Assembly: GCA_946406115.1 (NCBI GenBank)
Contig: OX291554.1
Location: 14,953,092-15,017,091 of the forward strand
Length of the DNA: 64,000 nucleotides
Direction: 5' to 3'
DNA from: Apoda limacodes
Taxonomy: Eukaryota > Arthropoda > Insecta > Lepidoptera > Limacodidae
In this document: in pieces, positions 12,491-24,900 of the stretch
How the letters are laid out: each line of letters begins with the position of its first letter
How positions within the stretch are numbered: position 1 is the stretch's first letter
Translations under genes and position numbers: made by a program
Notes under the pieces: model-generated
Told to the model about the DNA's origin: nothing
Databases searched by the model: none
What the model saw: the letters and a program-made list of their open reading frames with translations, nothing else

Positions 12491-13671
12491 CTGTGTTGAT
12501 GTGGTCTTTGGGGCCGGAAGTCGGAGGATGTTGCCCCCGAAACCCAGCCTGGCAGCTTATTGGAAACAGTCCTTAACAGAACTTAACGTCGAACTCTAGA
12601 ATTCGAAAGAAAAATGTATCCAAGTATAGGTCTTACCTCTCAAGACCCGTAACAGAACTTGCATTCATTTTACTCACGAACGAATTTTTCAACTGAGGGA
12701 TGAAAATTGGTTTTTCGCGCAACCATCGTTTGGCGTGTCGTTGAATACTTAGGTCTTCAAAAATGCAGTTAATATTCCTTACTAACTTTTTCTCTAAGGC
12801 TTATATTTTGCCGAGTTATTGGCTAAAACTTGTGTGTCTCTATTTTGTGTTATTAAAATCTCAGTCACCATTAATTTATTGTTAATATTAATTAGTATTA
12901 AAGTCACCATTATAGGACTTTGTAAACACTTCCAACGAAAATTGGATTAAACAAAATCATTTATAAGTTTTTTAAAAAAAATCCCCATTGTGTGGAACCC
13001 TAACAACAATTTATACCAGGTCTGCCCCAAGCCCAAAATTTTTAAAGTAGAAACTTCGAAAGAGATCAGAAGTAATAGTTCTTTTTTTGCTTACAAACAG
13101 CCAATTGCGAGTCGGGCTCGCGTACAAAGTTTCGTACCACCACAGACTATTAAAATGGTCGTGCCTGACATGAAACTATGCGCAAACAAACGTAGACGTC
13201 TTAGTTCATTTTACTGTTGCGGAATTGTTTAGGGGATCAATCAGATTACATTTTAAGTACCTATTTAGTCGGTTATCTACATATCCAATGGAAACCACAG
13301 TTTATTGTGGCATTTATGCTGAGCTGAGACCCATTTGACGATGCACCGCAACACTGAACCTCAGACAATATTTGGCTAAGTTAGAATATTATTAAGTATT
13401 AAGTTTTTAAAACACAATGGCTGGCTAACTAAACTTTCAGGGAAGTAGGTATGTCTCCGGTAGACGTAAATTCCTACCAGAGTTGGTAGGTTAAATGGTG
13501 TTTTTACTTGTGCAAAAGGGCTTTTTAGGATAAAACACAAGTATGAGCAAAAATATAGAAGTTAAAACTCGTAATAGGTAGGTACTTCTTCTCTACTCAG
13601 CGTGCTTCCAATTTTCTATTTAATTGTTGAAAGTATTGTAGTTGTTTTGTATTTCCATTGTAGTCGGCGAG
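12491..13671. other. Gene-free region
   Basis: No exon, RNA gene or clear repeat recognised. Short frames such as the one at 12990-13232 lack any protein signature. Confidence 0.45.
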
Positions 13672-13840
13672 GCTGCAAGTAAAAGAACTCTGTTACCTAC
13701 TATGTCTACCTGAAGGTATTAAAAAGAACTCTGGTACTTACCATGTCTGCCTGCAGCAGTTAAATATAACTATGTTACTTACCATATCTGCCTGCAGCAG
13801 TTAAAAAGAACTCTGTTACTTACCATATTTGCTTGCAGGA
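13672..13840. repeat. 41-bp minisatellite, left part
   Basis: About four units are present, with internal copies reading 'ctgcag(g/c)(t/a)(a/g)ttaaa', then 'aactctgttacttaccatat' and '(c/t)tgc'. The array resumes at 16481 after the LINE insertion. The period is 41 bp in the regular copies. Confidence 0.85.
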
Positions 13841-16480
13841 TTTTTTTTTCTGAACTGACATTGCAGTTGGCTGTTGCAGCCATTACTGCTTCACCGGGCT
13901 TTTGGGGCGAGACTCTGAAGGAGCCTCAGCCCATATAGCGCCCAACGCTGAAGGGATCCCCGCGGGGGAGCCTCGGCTTGGGTTGTCGCTCTCGGGGGCG
14001 TCCCTTCGGCCGGCGTGAGTCTCGAACCCGAAGGTGAGTCACCGCCAGGAGGGGAGTTCCCCGTTACGCGGGTGCGGTTGCGATTGAGTGGGGGCGAGAA
14101 GCGCCCCGGCACTCTTTGATACCTCGTGTATCCTTGGGGGCGCCGACGAACCCGGGGACGTCGGCGTCGTGTTTGGAGGGAGGCCCTATTCGGGAAGGTC
14201 GTAGAGACTAATCTCGCTATCCAGACAGCGAAGTCGTCATCTGGGGCCGTTAGTTCGTACCGAGGTCGATCGGGGGGATGATACGTTGTGGATTGCACAA
14301 TTAATCGATTCGGGTGATTTTGTGTACGCTCGAAAAAGTGGACTGCCAGATCTTTGAAATATTGGGGAATCGTGAGGAGTTCGAAATCTCTGTGTAGGTT
14401 CGCATTGCGGCTCGGTCTCTAACTACTTTGGTGTGATCGTGAAAATTCAAACGCCTATCCATGGTCACACCGAGATATTTGGTGTTATTTTGCCAGGGAA
14501 TGGCACGACCGAAGAGAGAGAGGGGACATGGCCGCGGAGGGCAGCCAGAGGTAAAGAGAACGAGTTTTTGTCGGGATTCACCTCGATTCTCCATTTCCGA
14601 AACCATTCGCCTAGGGCGGTGATAGCGGGTTAGAGTCTCTTAGTGATTGGACTCACTTGCCTATCGGTGGTATAGATAGTGGTATCGTCCGCAAAGAGGG
14701 CTAGTTGGGCACCTATCGTTTTAGGGATGTCGTTGGTGTACAGAAGGTACAAGATGGGGGCGAGCACGGACCCTTGCGGGACTCCTGCTGCTATGGAACG
14801 GGGGGAAGAGAGAGTGCCTTCGACTTTGTAGCGAAAGCTCATATTCGACAAATAGTCTCGTATGATGAGCACGAGACGATCTGGCAACTGAAAGTTGTAC
14901 AGTTTAAAAATTAAACCGTTGTGCCAGACTTTGTCGAAAGCTTTCGCTACATCGAAGAAGACAGCGCCCGTGTGGCGGGGCTTACCTAATACTGGTGGAA
15001 GCCAGCAAGAATATGTTCCGTGATGCGGAGGACTTGATGGACACATGAGTCTATTAAAATGCCTCTGGAGACTATAGCGTTCCGTAGGCGAGCGAGGAGG
15101 AGGCGTTCGTAGAGTTTATCAAGGGCCTTTAGTAAACTTATAAGGCGATAGGAGGACGGCTCGGTATGAGCTTTGCCTGGCTTATGGATGCCTGTAACAA
15201 TTGCATCTTTCCATTGAGAAGGAAAGGTGCAATGTTCGATAGCAGCGTTAAAGTCAGGCGCTTGTCTTGAGCACTCGCCAACGGTGGCGGTCAGGTGGCT
15301 AGTGAGTGAGTCGATAGCTACGTTTAAGTCGGTCGTGGAAGAGATTACGTTGGGAACGCGATCTAGACGTGGCGAGCTGGGATTTTCGAGCAATTTATCC
15401 CAGACCGTCACGGTTCTAGTGTCGGTAGGAGAGTCCGAAGGGGAACCTAATCGGAGGAGGACAGGGTGGTGGTCCGAGTCAAGTTCGTCAAGCACCTCTA
15501 TAGAGCGAAAGCTTAGCTTACATTCTTTAGAAGTGCTATGTCAAGTACGTCAGGGTTGTTCCGAGTATTGTGGGGAAAGTAAGTGGGCGTCATGGGAGCG
15601 ATGATGTCAAAGTTTAGTCTGTCAACTAAATCGTCGAGGATTCTGCCTCTCCGTGAAGTTACTGAAGAGTTCCAGCGGCGATGCTTGCAATTTAGGTCGC
15701 CGGCAAGAATGACGGCGTCGCCTAAATTTAAGAGCGACTAAAGGTCGCTCTCGAGCAAGTCTTTTAAGGGAGAGAGATAAACCGATGCAATGATGATCGG
15801 CTGATGGCCGGTCATCGCTAAGCGGCAGACGGATGCTTCTAAGTTCGTTAGTGGTGGAGGATCGATAGGGGAGCAATGCAGGGAGCGCCTGTAATAGATG
15901 AGAGTGCCTGCGAGATAGGAGGTAGTTCTATCATTACGGACGGTGCAATCGTTCGCGATCTAAGGGGTGCGGACAGCGGGCTTTAGGAACGTTTCCTGCA
16001 TGAGGAAGATGTCCGGTTTTTGGGACAAGAGTAATTGCGATAATTCCTCTCTTTGGTTTAGAAGACCGTTGGCGTTAAAATAGCCTAAAGAGATGGACCG
16101 GGGTTTTTCGCGCGGTTGTGCAATCCATTTTGGTTTTTAAGGGTTTGGGGGCCACCCTGACGGCGAAGAACTCGCGATGCTTAGCCATGAAGCTGAGCAT
16201 TTGATTGAGATCGAGGATCTGTACGTATTCGGCGTACACGACCTCAAAGTAGGCTGGGTCAAAGGCCCAAGGGATCTCAGCGAGAACGCTGATGCAGATG
16301 CTGCTGCTGCTCGGCCGTCTGAGCGGCGTTGCGGGGCAGCGCGAGAGAGGGGCGCGGGGGGGCAAGGCGCGTTTACGCGAGAGGTGCGGGAGCACTTCGC
16401 ATAGGCGCTGGACGCGGGATGTCCCGGGACATGAGGGGGGCGAGGTAGGGAATACCCGTGACTCAAACGGGCCCAGGGAG
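13841..16480 (-). mobile_element. Decayed jockey/R1-group LINE inserted in the minisatellite
   Basis: A poly-T run at 13841-13849 is the poly-A tail of a minus-strand LINE. Reading down from 16480, a Pro/Ser-rich frame (16395-16075) is probably the C-terminal part of the gag-like ORF1. An apurinic-type endonuclease follows, broken by frameshifts, with an SDHHPVLL motif in the 15495-14986 frame. The reverse transcriptase lies in 15046-14630, with FDVAKAFDKVWH, AGVPQGSVLAP and the catalytic FADDTT near 14690. A thumb-like piece is in 14606-14301, and a Pro/Arg-rich GC-rich 3' segment in 14298-13891. Several frameshifts and a probable deletion after the thumb make it non-functional. Flanking TGCAGG at 13834-13839 and 16481-16486 may be the target-site duplication. 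At 2.6 kb it is shorter than a complete element of this group. Confidence 0.9.
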
Positions 16481-16810
16481 TGCAGGTATTAAAAAGAACT
16501 CGGTTACTTACCATATCTGCCTGCAGATATTAAAAAGATCTCTGTGACCATTTTTTGCCCTTAGGTGTTAAAAAAAACTCAGTTACTTACCATATTTGCC
16601 TGCAGGTATTAAAAAGAACTCTGTTACTTACCATATCTGCCTGCAGGTATTAAAAATAACTCTGTCATCAACCATATTTGCCTGCAGGTATTAAAAAGAA
16701 CTCTGTTACCATATCTGCCTGCAGGTATTAAAAAGAACTCTGATACTATATCTGATTTCAGGTATTAAGAAAAACTCTGTTATCTACCATACCATATCTG
16801 CCTGCGGGTA
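16481..16810. repeat. 41-bp minisatellite, right part
   Basis: About eight diverged units continue the array interrupted by the LINE. The most regular units (16600-16725) read 'ctgcaggtattaaaaagaac' followed by 'tctgttacttaccatatctg'. Some units carry small deletions. Confidence 0.85.
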
Positions 16811-18339
16811 AAAAAATGAATGTTGGTACCTGAGATAGATACAATCCTACACCGTTTGACCGATCGCCATCAAAGTTAACTCATCCGTTGTGTTTATTCA
16901 TGAAGACTTTTATAAAACAGCCCCTTTGTTGTACGTAAGCTGTCACTCAATGAGCGTATAAACTTTTACACCGTTAAGGTTAAATTAAATATCGTTTCCT
17001 ACATACAAATGTCTTACTGTTTCGCTTAATAATAGCTAGATGGCGCTGTAACGGTGATTTAGGATTTCGTGCGCGCAAGTTTTTATTATTTGTTGTAATA
17101 CTTTAGAGCTCACACACACACTATGATCACTGCAATTTTGAAGCTTGTATGTGTTACTGTTTTTACGACAGAACAACTAGCAGTGGCGTAGCTACCGAAG
17201 GGCTAGGCAGTGCTATGCACCGGGCCCTCAAGCTCCGGGGGAGCCTCGGACCCTGACCACCAAACCTCAATCTCAAACTGACCTAGCGAAAATTTCATCC
17301 ACGTCAGAATATAAATATAACAGGTTGCAACACAACTTTAATCATTGCAACTCAGTTGTAAGTAGGTAATCAGAACATTGTAGTGGTGAATTATCCTAAA
17401 TTATTTCTGTCATTTGTGCAGTGTTGCTCACTTAACGGGTTTGCCATCTAATTTATCAGGTTAGGATAAAAAGGAAATGTCGACAATAAAATTATCCTAC
17501 CAAGTTTGTTATACCTGGGGTAAAATAATGTGTCAGGTATATTTTATCTGTACTCCACAGTGATAAATAGGCGTCAGTTATATTTAAAATCAAATATCTC
17601 TGCCGATCCACTTCTACCTTTCTTATCGCGATGTGACCTATAGCTTATATTAGATATCCACATTGTAACACTAACTCACTGCATCTTTTCATTTGTGAAA
17701 GTAGGTACAATGTCAAAAGTGCGCTTCTCATAATCTATTTATCTAAATACAGACATACATAACCTGTCCCTAAGTAATTGTGCCTAAGTCTAGCTTAACC
17801 TTCGTGCTCAATTAAAGGTAGGTAAACCATATTATAGTGTCCTACGTCTTCGCGACAACAAGATCTATGCTTATTAGTACATACAAACACTAAGAAATTT
17901 TAAAGTTATTACCTTATTTCTTTCACTCGATTTTAGAATTGCTACCTATTTTTCCTTCAAAAATATGAGCACTGGTAAAGGACATTTATCGAAATTTGGT
18001 AACCAAATTTTTCGATTGAAAATTAGGTCTTTTTTTGTAATTTTTTCATATAACATTATACAAATAAGCTTGTTTGAAACACAAAAAAGAACATTTTCAC
18101 CAACTTTCATCAAAAAAATCTCTCGATCTCGATAGGTTTGTGCTTAGGAGCAATTATGTATGAATAGAGTTCTAGATTTTTTTATTATCTACAACATTTA
18201 ACTTTTTTCGATAAGATGCGTAGGTTAGCCGCAAATCGTAAAAAACGAGTACCAACCCCTAAAAACGTATATATTACCACCCCCACCCCCACCCCCACTT
18301 CTAGAATTTTTCTGAGCCTGGACTATTTTTCCTTCGTTA
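16811..18339. other. Gene-free region
   Basis: A 'cagtggcgtagctacc' module near 17182-17260 resembles a decayed dispersed repeat. The motif 'cgtgcgcgcaagttttt' near 17068 recurs near 20408, so both are probably pieces of one repeat family. No exon is recognised. Confidence 0.45.
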
Positions 18340-19802
18340 TTTTTTTTTTTTTATATACCACTAAGGTGGCAAACAAGCTTACGGTCCGCCTGATGGTAAG
18401 CGGTCACCGTAGCCTACGGACGCTTGCAACAACAGGGGTATCACTTACGCGTTGCCGACCCTTCAGAAATATAATAACTTCTTTCTTGAAGAACTCCATA
18501 CTGTAGTCCTTGCAGAAAACCTTGGCAGGGAGCTCATTCCACAACTTAAGCGTTCGCGGGAGGAAGTTTCTCTGAAACCGCACTGTACGCGACCATTTAG
18601 GTTCTAAAGTGTGAGAATGAATTCCCTGCCGATGGCGAGCGGTGCGATGGTAGAAAGTAGCCGTGGGCATCATTTCGAACAATTCCTCAGAACACAACCC
18701 ATTATACAAGCGGTAGAACACACACAGGGAGGCAAAGTCTCTCCTCAGACTTAAAGGCTCGATACCGGAAGTGAGTTTGGAATCGTCGACAATTCTCACA
18801 GCCCGTCGTTGAACCGAGTCAAAAGGGCCAAGCTGGTATCCGGGTGCACCTGCCCAGAGATGGCAGCAGTACTCCATATGGGGCCGAACTTGCGACTTGT
18901 AAAGTAACAACCTTTGCCCCGACGTGAAGTACTGCTTCGCTCTGTTGAGTACACCAAGTTTTTTGGACGCCAGCTTCACCTTATCCTGTAAATGATCTCG
19001 GAACTGAACATCGCTGGAAATTTCGACACCAAGGATCCCAATGCTTTTGGAGATGGAGAGGGGAGTGTTCTGGAATTGTGGGGATTCCGGTGAATGGAGT
19101 TTTCTTAACGGTGAACGCGCACACTTGTGTCTTTGTAGAGTTGAATCAGACCAAGTTTACCCGTCCCCAGTCAGAGATCTGGGACAGTGTGGTCTCGATT
19201 TGAGACACAAGTTCTCCGCGGTTTTCCTCCACAACGGAACGAGGGATGTTTGCACGACCCGTGTAAAAAGCGTCTCCAGTACTGTCATCTGCATAGCAAT
19301 GTATGTTGTTGATGTCCAACATGTCATTGGTATGCAGTAGAAACAGCGTAGGAGACAGCACAGAGCCTTGCGGGACACCAGCATTAATGTCCATGCTATC
19401 AGAGCAACTACCGTCAACTACGATTCGTATGCGTCTGCCGGACAAAAAGCTAGCCACCCATTTGCACAAACCCTCGGGCACTCCGTAAGATGGCAACTTC
19501 GATAGAAGACCCCGGTGCCAGACCCGATCGAACGCCTTCGCTATGTCCAGGCTACATGCCAATGCCTCCCCCTGACTCTCAATGGCTAGTGCCCATCGGT
19601 GTGTGAGAAACACTAGAAGGTCACCAGTCGAGCGACCGTGGCGAAAGCCATATTGACGGTCACTGACCAGATCGTGTACTTCTAGGTATCTTAGAAGCTG
19701 TGTGTTGATCACACGCTCCATCACCTTAGAGAGGAGAGAGGTAATAGCGATAGGCCTGTTTACATCATCAACTAAATTTTCCGACCACTCGTATACTGCT
19801 TA
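18340..19802 (-). mobile_element. 5'-truncated jockey-group LINE (reverse transcriptase part)
   Basis: A poly-T run at 18341-18352 marks the 3' end of a minus-strand LINE. The 19724-19146 frame carries RT motifs in order: SKVMERVIN, YGFRHGRSTGD, SLDIAKAFDRVWH, AGVPQGSVLSP and YADDST. This last is the catalytic box, intact apart from the usual T-to-S variation. A frameshift then leads to the 18979-18404 frame, which holds the C-terminal region (HMEYCCHLWAG, IEPLSLRRDF, LWNELPA). The element starts abruptly near 19802 inside the RT finger region, so the endonuclease and ORF1 are missing. Related copies are at 12218-12490 and 52276-54262. Confidence 0.92.
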
Positions 19803-21108
19803 GATTTTTTTTTCCTCAAACAGGATTTGTCCTGGTCTATAATCACCACCACTAGTAATAACTGCTTATAGTGAGGTAACTCGGCTGTCTAGATTGGGCA
19901 ACGATGAGGTGCGGTGCGGTCCAGGGCAAGGACCCTATTTTGCCGACGACCGCTCAGACTGATCGCCAGTGCGCGTAGGTACTAACTAGCGTGTCGTTAT
20001 CGCTAACAAAGGCGGCTCGTCCTAAGGAGCGCTAGTGCAGCGCAATCCCATAAATAATTATTTACTAAAGAAATAATATGTTTTATATTTTACTTAAAAT
20101 AAATAATTATTATGCTTCGATTTAGGATTTCACTAAAAACCTTCTGTACACCCACGGTTAGACTGTGTCACTAAGTGGAGCGCTAGCATCTGTAGCTATG
20201 AAACAACAGAGACTAAGAACTAATTAACGAGTGTGAAAGAGAAAGTTCGACGCAGAAATTAAAATAGAAGATTTTGTATGAAAATTAGCAAAATGTGGAG
20301 TGCCGCTCCTGGGCTAAAATACTGTTGCCAGCTTGACCCCCCGCCTTCAGTCCGGCCGGGCCGTGCGGCGCGCTGTAGACGCTCATATCACAACAAATGA
20401 GTAGTTCGTGCGCGCAAGTTTTTGATTAACAAATTAAATAAGTACATACCTACATAAAGTATAGTAAAGTTTGCTTATTGTCTAATAAGTAACTATAGCT
20501 AAATAAAATGTAATTATTGTGATGTGATTAAACAGTGCTAAAAGATTTTAGTTACTCAGTTTGAAATGAAGACATAGGGTCCCAAAAATGTGACACGAAA
20601 GCATACACGCGCGACGCGCGTTTGTTAATCTAATGAATTTTAGTTATAAATAGAATAATAAGAGGTTAGCATTTAAGCAATTCCGCTTTTTTTTTTTTTA
20701 TTGAACGCCCATTAAAAATTGTCACGAGCCGCCTCTGATCGCTAATTAAATTTTATAATTGTTGCAACAAAGATGAGAATCGGAGAGTATCTACCTAAAT
20801 TAAATCGCCACTAACATAATCTGTAAAATAAAGTACCCCGGTCTGTCCTATGTATACTGAATGTATATATGTATGTATTTACAATAAAAAATTAGTGTCG
20901 GACAACCGTCCGGAATCGTGACAACTTGTGCCTTTCACTTTTTATGTCTGTCTCTCTCGCTCTTAGGCGGGCTAACCATGCCGCGTGCCTCTCACTCGCT
21001 CTCATTGTGAGCGCATAACGTGAGCGGAGCGTAACGCAGTTTCTTGAAGTGTCACCCGGCAAACCAATTTATAAGACGTTGTCACGTCAAAAAAGTAATA
21101 TACATGTA
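19803..21108. other. Gene-free region
   Basis: Contains a second 'cgtgcgcgcaagttttt' motif near 20408 and a GC-rich patch at about 20335-20385. No coding exon or RNA gene is recognised. Confidence 0.45.
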
Positions 21109-21205
21109 TTTGTACCCGGTGTCTGGTATCCATTACACACGCTTTGCTTACTTTGGGGCCAGACGGCGTAGTGTGTAATGTCCAAAAATATTTATTTATT
21201 ATTTA
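21109..21205 (+). mobile_element. SINE 3' fragment
   Basis: The block 'gtctggtatccattacacac', 'gctttgcttactttggggcc', 'agacggcg' and 'aatgtccaaaaatattta' closely matches the 3' end of the tRNA-headed SINE at 47990-48240. The tRNA-like head is missing. Confidence 0.75.
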
Positions 21206-21587
21206 TACGTTATACCTACTTACGAAATAATCTGTGGTCAGTGGTTGATTAAAAAAAATAATGTGAGGAAAAATCATAGAAATAGAATGGACATTGCCTT
21301 GCCTAGCCAGATGGGAAAAAAATAGTCGCATAAGTGTGACAAAGACGAAGCGAAACTGTGGTCTCTTGTCTATTTCTAAGTTGTTTTAATAAACAAAATG
21401 GCGGACGTAGATAGTAAAAGACCACAGGTTTGTTTGCTTTGTCTCTTTCTAAAGGATGATCAATTTTGTGAAGCTACTGCGCAGTCCATAGGAAACTACA
21501 GAACTCGAAGTCTGGGAAGTGGGAATTGGGAAAAATCAATTGGCGCTTTTTATATAAAAAAAAAACATGCATTATTTTGAAACTTAC

Positions 21588-21593
21588 TTTAAT
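21588..21593 (-). terminator. Possible poly-A signal of the SR gene
   Basis: The minus strand reads ATTAAA about 210 nt after the SR-protein stop codon. It is a plausible but weak poly(A) signal. No canonical AATAAA was seen on that strand within 300 nt of the stop. Confidence 0.25.
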
Positions 21594-21801
21594 CATAACT
21601 AAATTACTGAGTTTAAAAAATTATGAAAGGAATGATAAATCTTTAGTGTAATTATTATTAACATTTTGTGAATCAAATGACATTCCAAAACCAAACTTAT
21701 CTCTAACCAAGTCATACACAAAATGCTGAACTGTCAATTTCTATTGATGCTTAATACTAAAAAAAAATTGTTCCAAAATGAAACGGTCAAGTTGTATCAG
21801 C

Positions 21802-21955
21802 CTAGACAGACTTCTTGGAGTCTTTGGAAAGTGACCGGGATCTTGAACGTGACATCGAGCGACCTTTAGAGCGGGAGCGGGAGCGGCTGCGGCTGCGAGA
21901 CCTGGAGCCCGAGCGGGGAGAACGGGACCTTGAGCGGCGGCGGGACCTCGAACGG
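21802..21955 (-). CDS. x16: SR gene exon 3: RS domain and stop
   Basis: The acceptor reads TGATTACAG then CCGTTCG. The first base completes codon 124 (AG|C, Ser). The exon encodes alternating Arg-Ser dipeptides, with SPRSG and KGRSMS interruptions, then KDSKKSV and a TAG stop at 21804-21802. The acceptor lies within a longer open frame, so the exon start is set by the AG and by the phase of exon 2. Confidence 0.9.
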
Positions 21956-24900
21956 CTGTAATCATAAATATTATGGTGTTGGTTAAAATTTACTGGTGTC
22001 TTTAAGGTATATTTACGATTTATAAGTAGGGAATAAATAATATTAGTTTCTATGAGCAAGCTATGTTCTAACATGAATAGCATCATTGGCCACGGTGGGC
22101 GATTCTGGAGAAAATCGCTTGACTATAACTATTACACACGATAGAAGTGGAACTTTAACGTCATCTCATTCGATCTTACACTTTCGTGTGCATTTTCTGT
22201 CCTTTTTGTGTCAGATTCGTTTTATAAAAGCGTTGCACTCCTTCAAATGCACTATGCAGAGCTTATCAAATTAATTACAGCAATAAAAAAGTTAATCGCT
22301 ACACATTAAAAAAATTAGTCTAGCCAGTCTTGCGCACCAAGGGTTCTGTACCTAATAGGTCGCAGATTATAAACTACCATAATTCACAGAAATTATAAAT
22401 TCCTATCATGTTTGATTTTTGAGATAGACCTAGGAATGCCAACTCTTGCGGAATTCCGGGATTCAATCTTTTGACTTTTGCTTGAGACTTTTCATTGTCC
22501 GATCACCCCACCTTTTTCTAGCTGCCGCATGCTTCCTCACACATTAATATTGGCGCCTAATGGTCAGAACGCACATACTGTTTTTATTTAGGAATGAACT
22601 AAAAGATCTGAGTACTTTAATGCATGTGCCTATAAATGAGGGTAAATTCTATAACAATTACTGTTTACTGCGAGAAGTTCGTAGTGTGGCTAGCAAACCA
22701 AAGGACGACTTGCGATGGGTTAGTTTTTAAAAAGGGGTGGACTAATGAATGGGAAAGAAAAAACTTATTGGATTGAGAAAGTATTGAAAGCTGTACCGAA
22801 ATATTTAATTGCGGTAAATTGTAACTAATCAAATTCATTAATTTTTTCCTCCTCCCGCATTAATGATTCTATGAGTTGGTAACCCTAGATAGACCCCATA
22901 ACAAAAATTTTTTCTACATTACGTACCTACATATAAGTACTATAAAAATCCATAGGCCAGGGCTCGAAAAAAAATTAGCGCGCAAGGGGTCTTGCCAAAG
23001 TTCCTATTAGCAGAAATGCCCATTAAAACTAAGAAGTGTACTTCACAAACAATTCAAAAAAACATCCTAAAAATAGCTTGACTTTTTCTGTTTGACTTTT
23101 TTTAAATAAGCTTTGAATAAGTAAATCGAAAATAACTATGGCTGCGCTAGTAGCAGCTACCTGCAATTTATGGTCTACCTCTAAATTACCAAATTTGTCG
23201 TGTTTGAACACTTTTTTAACAGAAGAGAAATCATAAGCTAAGTACATAATAAAATCTTTATAAACTTAAACAAGTAATTTTTGAAGTGAAAACTTCTTTA
23301 GCGGCGTTGTGCACTTTTTTTGGTATGGGTAAAAAATGATAAACTCGCGTCAGGTCACGTGTCCTAATCGTGGAAATTCGTAAGACGGAAACCGTAATGC
23401 CACGCCTATTATAATTTTTATTTTTAGTATTCGCGATTATGAGGGAGGTTGGATATGGAATTTTAATTCTATGACAGATTGCGATGTCAAATATACTACG
23501 TCAAAAAAGTAAATAAACAAACATTATTATTTCTTGACAATGTGACATATTTGAGTGTTAAGCGCGAATCGTGTGTAAAGGTTTTCACTTCTGCCGGCAC
23601 TCCCGGAGTGCAACTCGTTTTTTTTAACATTAGGTGCACTAATTCCCAACATAATAATTAGGTATTGCTGGATCATACAGAACACTAATCAAAAATAAAA
23701 TGCATTTAGAATATTGTACAAGAGATTAATTCAATCATACAAACATACCTTCTTAAGTAATATTAATAATGTCATTTTTATGTGACTCCCGCACGGCTGC
23801 TTCCGTTCTTGATAACGTTATGCCTGTATACGACCAATAAAGAAACAAAAAGTGGCACTCCTTCACAATCAGCCACTACTGCTACCCTCTTCAACAAAAT
23901 AGATAGATACAAAACACTTACTCCACATTAAGCACTTTAAACCTTCCCCTGCACACATACATCCCGTACATCCAAGCTCAAACGAATATTCCTAAGCTAC
24001 CTTTGAAATTCCTTTCTTTCTTTTATTTTAATTTACACCTATAAATTATATCTTCAATGCTATTAATCTACCCCACACAATTTATTTTTTGATTAAATCT
24101 TCTTCAGTCTTATCTAAGGGGTTGTCCATAAATCACGTGATTTATTCTAACACAATGAATGACAGTGGTTATTTCTCTTTACAAAATATAACTTTGAAAT
24201 TAAAAAAAAAAAAGAAATAAACACCTTCATATAACGAATTAACGATTTAAAAAAATATTGACCTTTCGAATTACTACTGGTTGTTTTGCAGCATCCAATC
24301 CTTCACACAAACAAATCCGATGGTTAATATTATTATAACTTCGTCTTTTTGTAGCGATAACAAGATCTTAACCGTGGAGTATATAGTAACAATATTGTTA
24401 CTGAAATTTTGTACAGCATGAATTGTTGTACAGGGAAATCTGTACTAAAATTTTATGTTAACCACATAGAAAGGTATGATTTCGTGCTGAAAATAATTGT
24501 ACCCATATTCATGCCGGTATAGTGCGTAAACCGGTAATGTCTACTAACTGAACGGAAGTCTAAGAACGACAGAGAATGGCCTTACTGCATGTAGTACTAT
24601 TGTATACTCTTCATAGAAGGCTATGGGACATCCAAGAAATGTACCTACCTATATCACACATACTTGAATTAAAAAAATGTATATTTTTAAATTACATGAG
24701 AATAGTGTCATGATTATACTTCATATCAAATACCAAACATATTTCTTAAGGTTCACACCTTCCTCAAGCTATCTTTTAAAATTGTTCAAAAGAAAATTCA
24801 TATTTGATTGGCTTGCTTACTGCATAAACACAACACAACTGAGGGGCATATGGTGCATGTCAATTGATAGCCTGTGGAAAAATACTGTGGGTTATGAGTG

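Noticed and set aside
13891..16514. Many plus-strand frames of 60-125 codons across the LINE.
   Set aside because: They are antisense to the minus-strand endonuclease and reverse-transcriptase frames, in GC-rich DNA that opens frames by chance.
21398..21427. ATG in a good context (aaaATGGCGG) opening MADVDSKRPQ, followed by CAG|GTTTGT, as a possible first exon of a plus-strand gene.
   Set aside because: The donor is weak, no following exon could be found on the plus strand before or within the antisense SR gene, and the continued frame resembles nothing.
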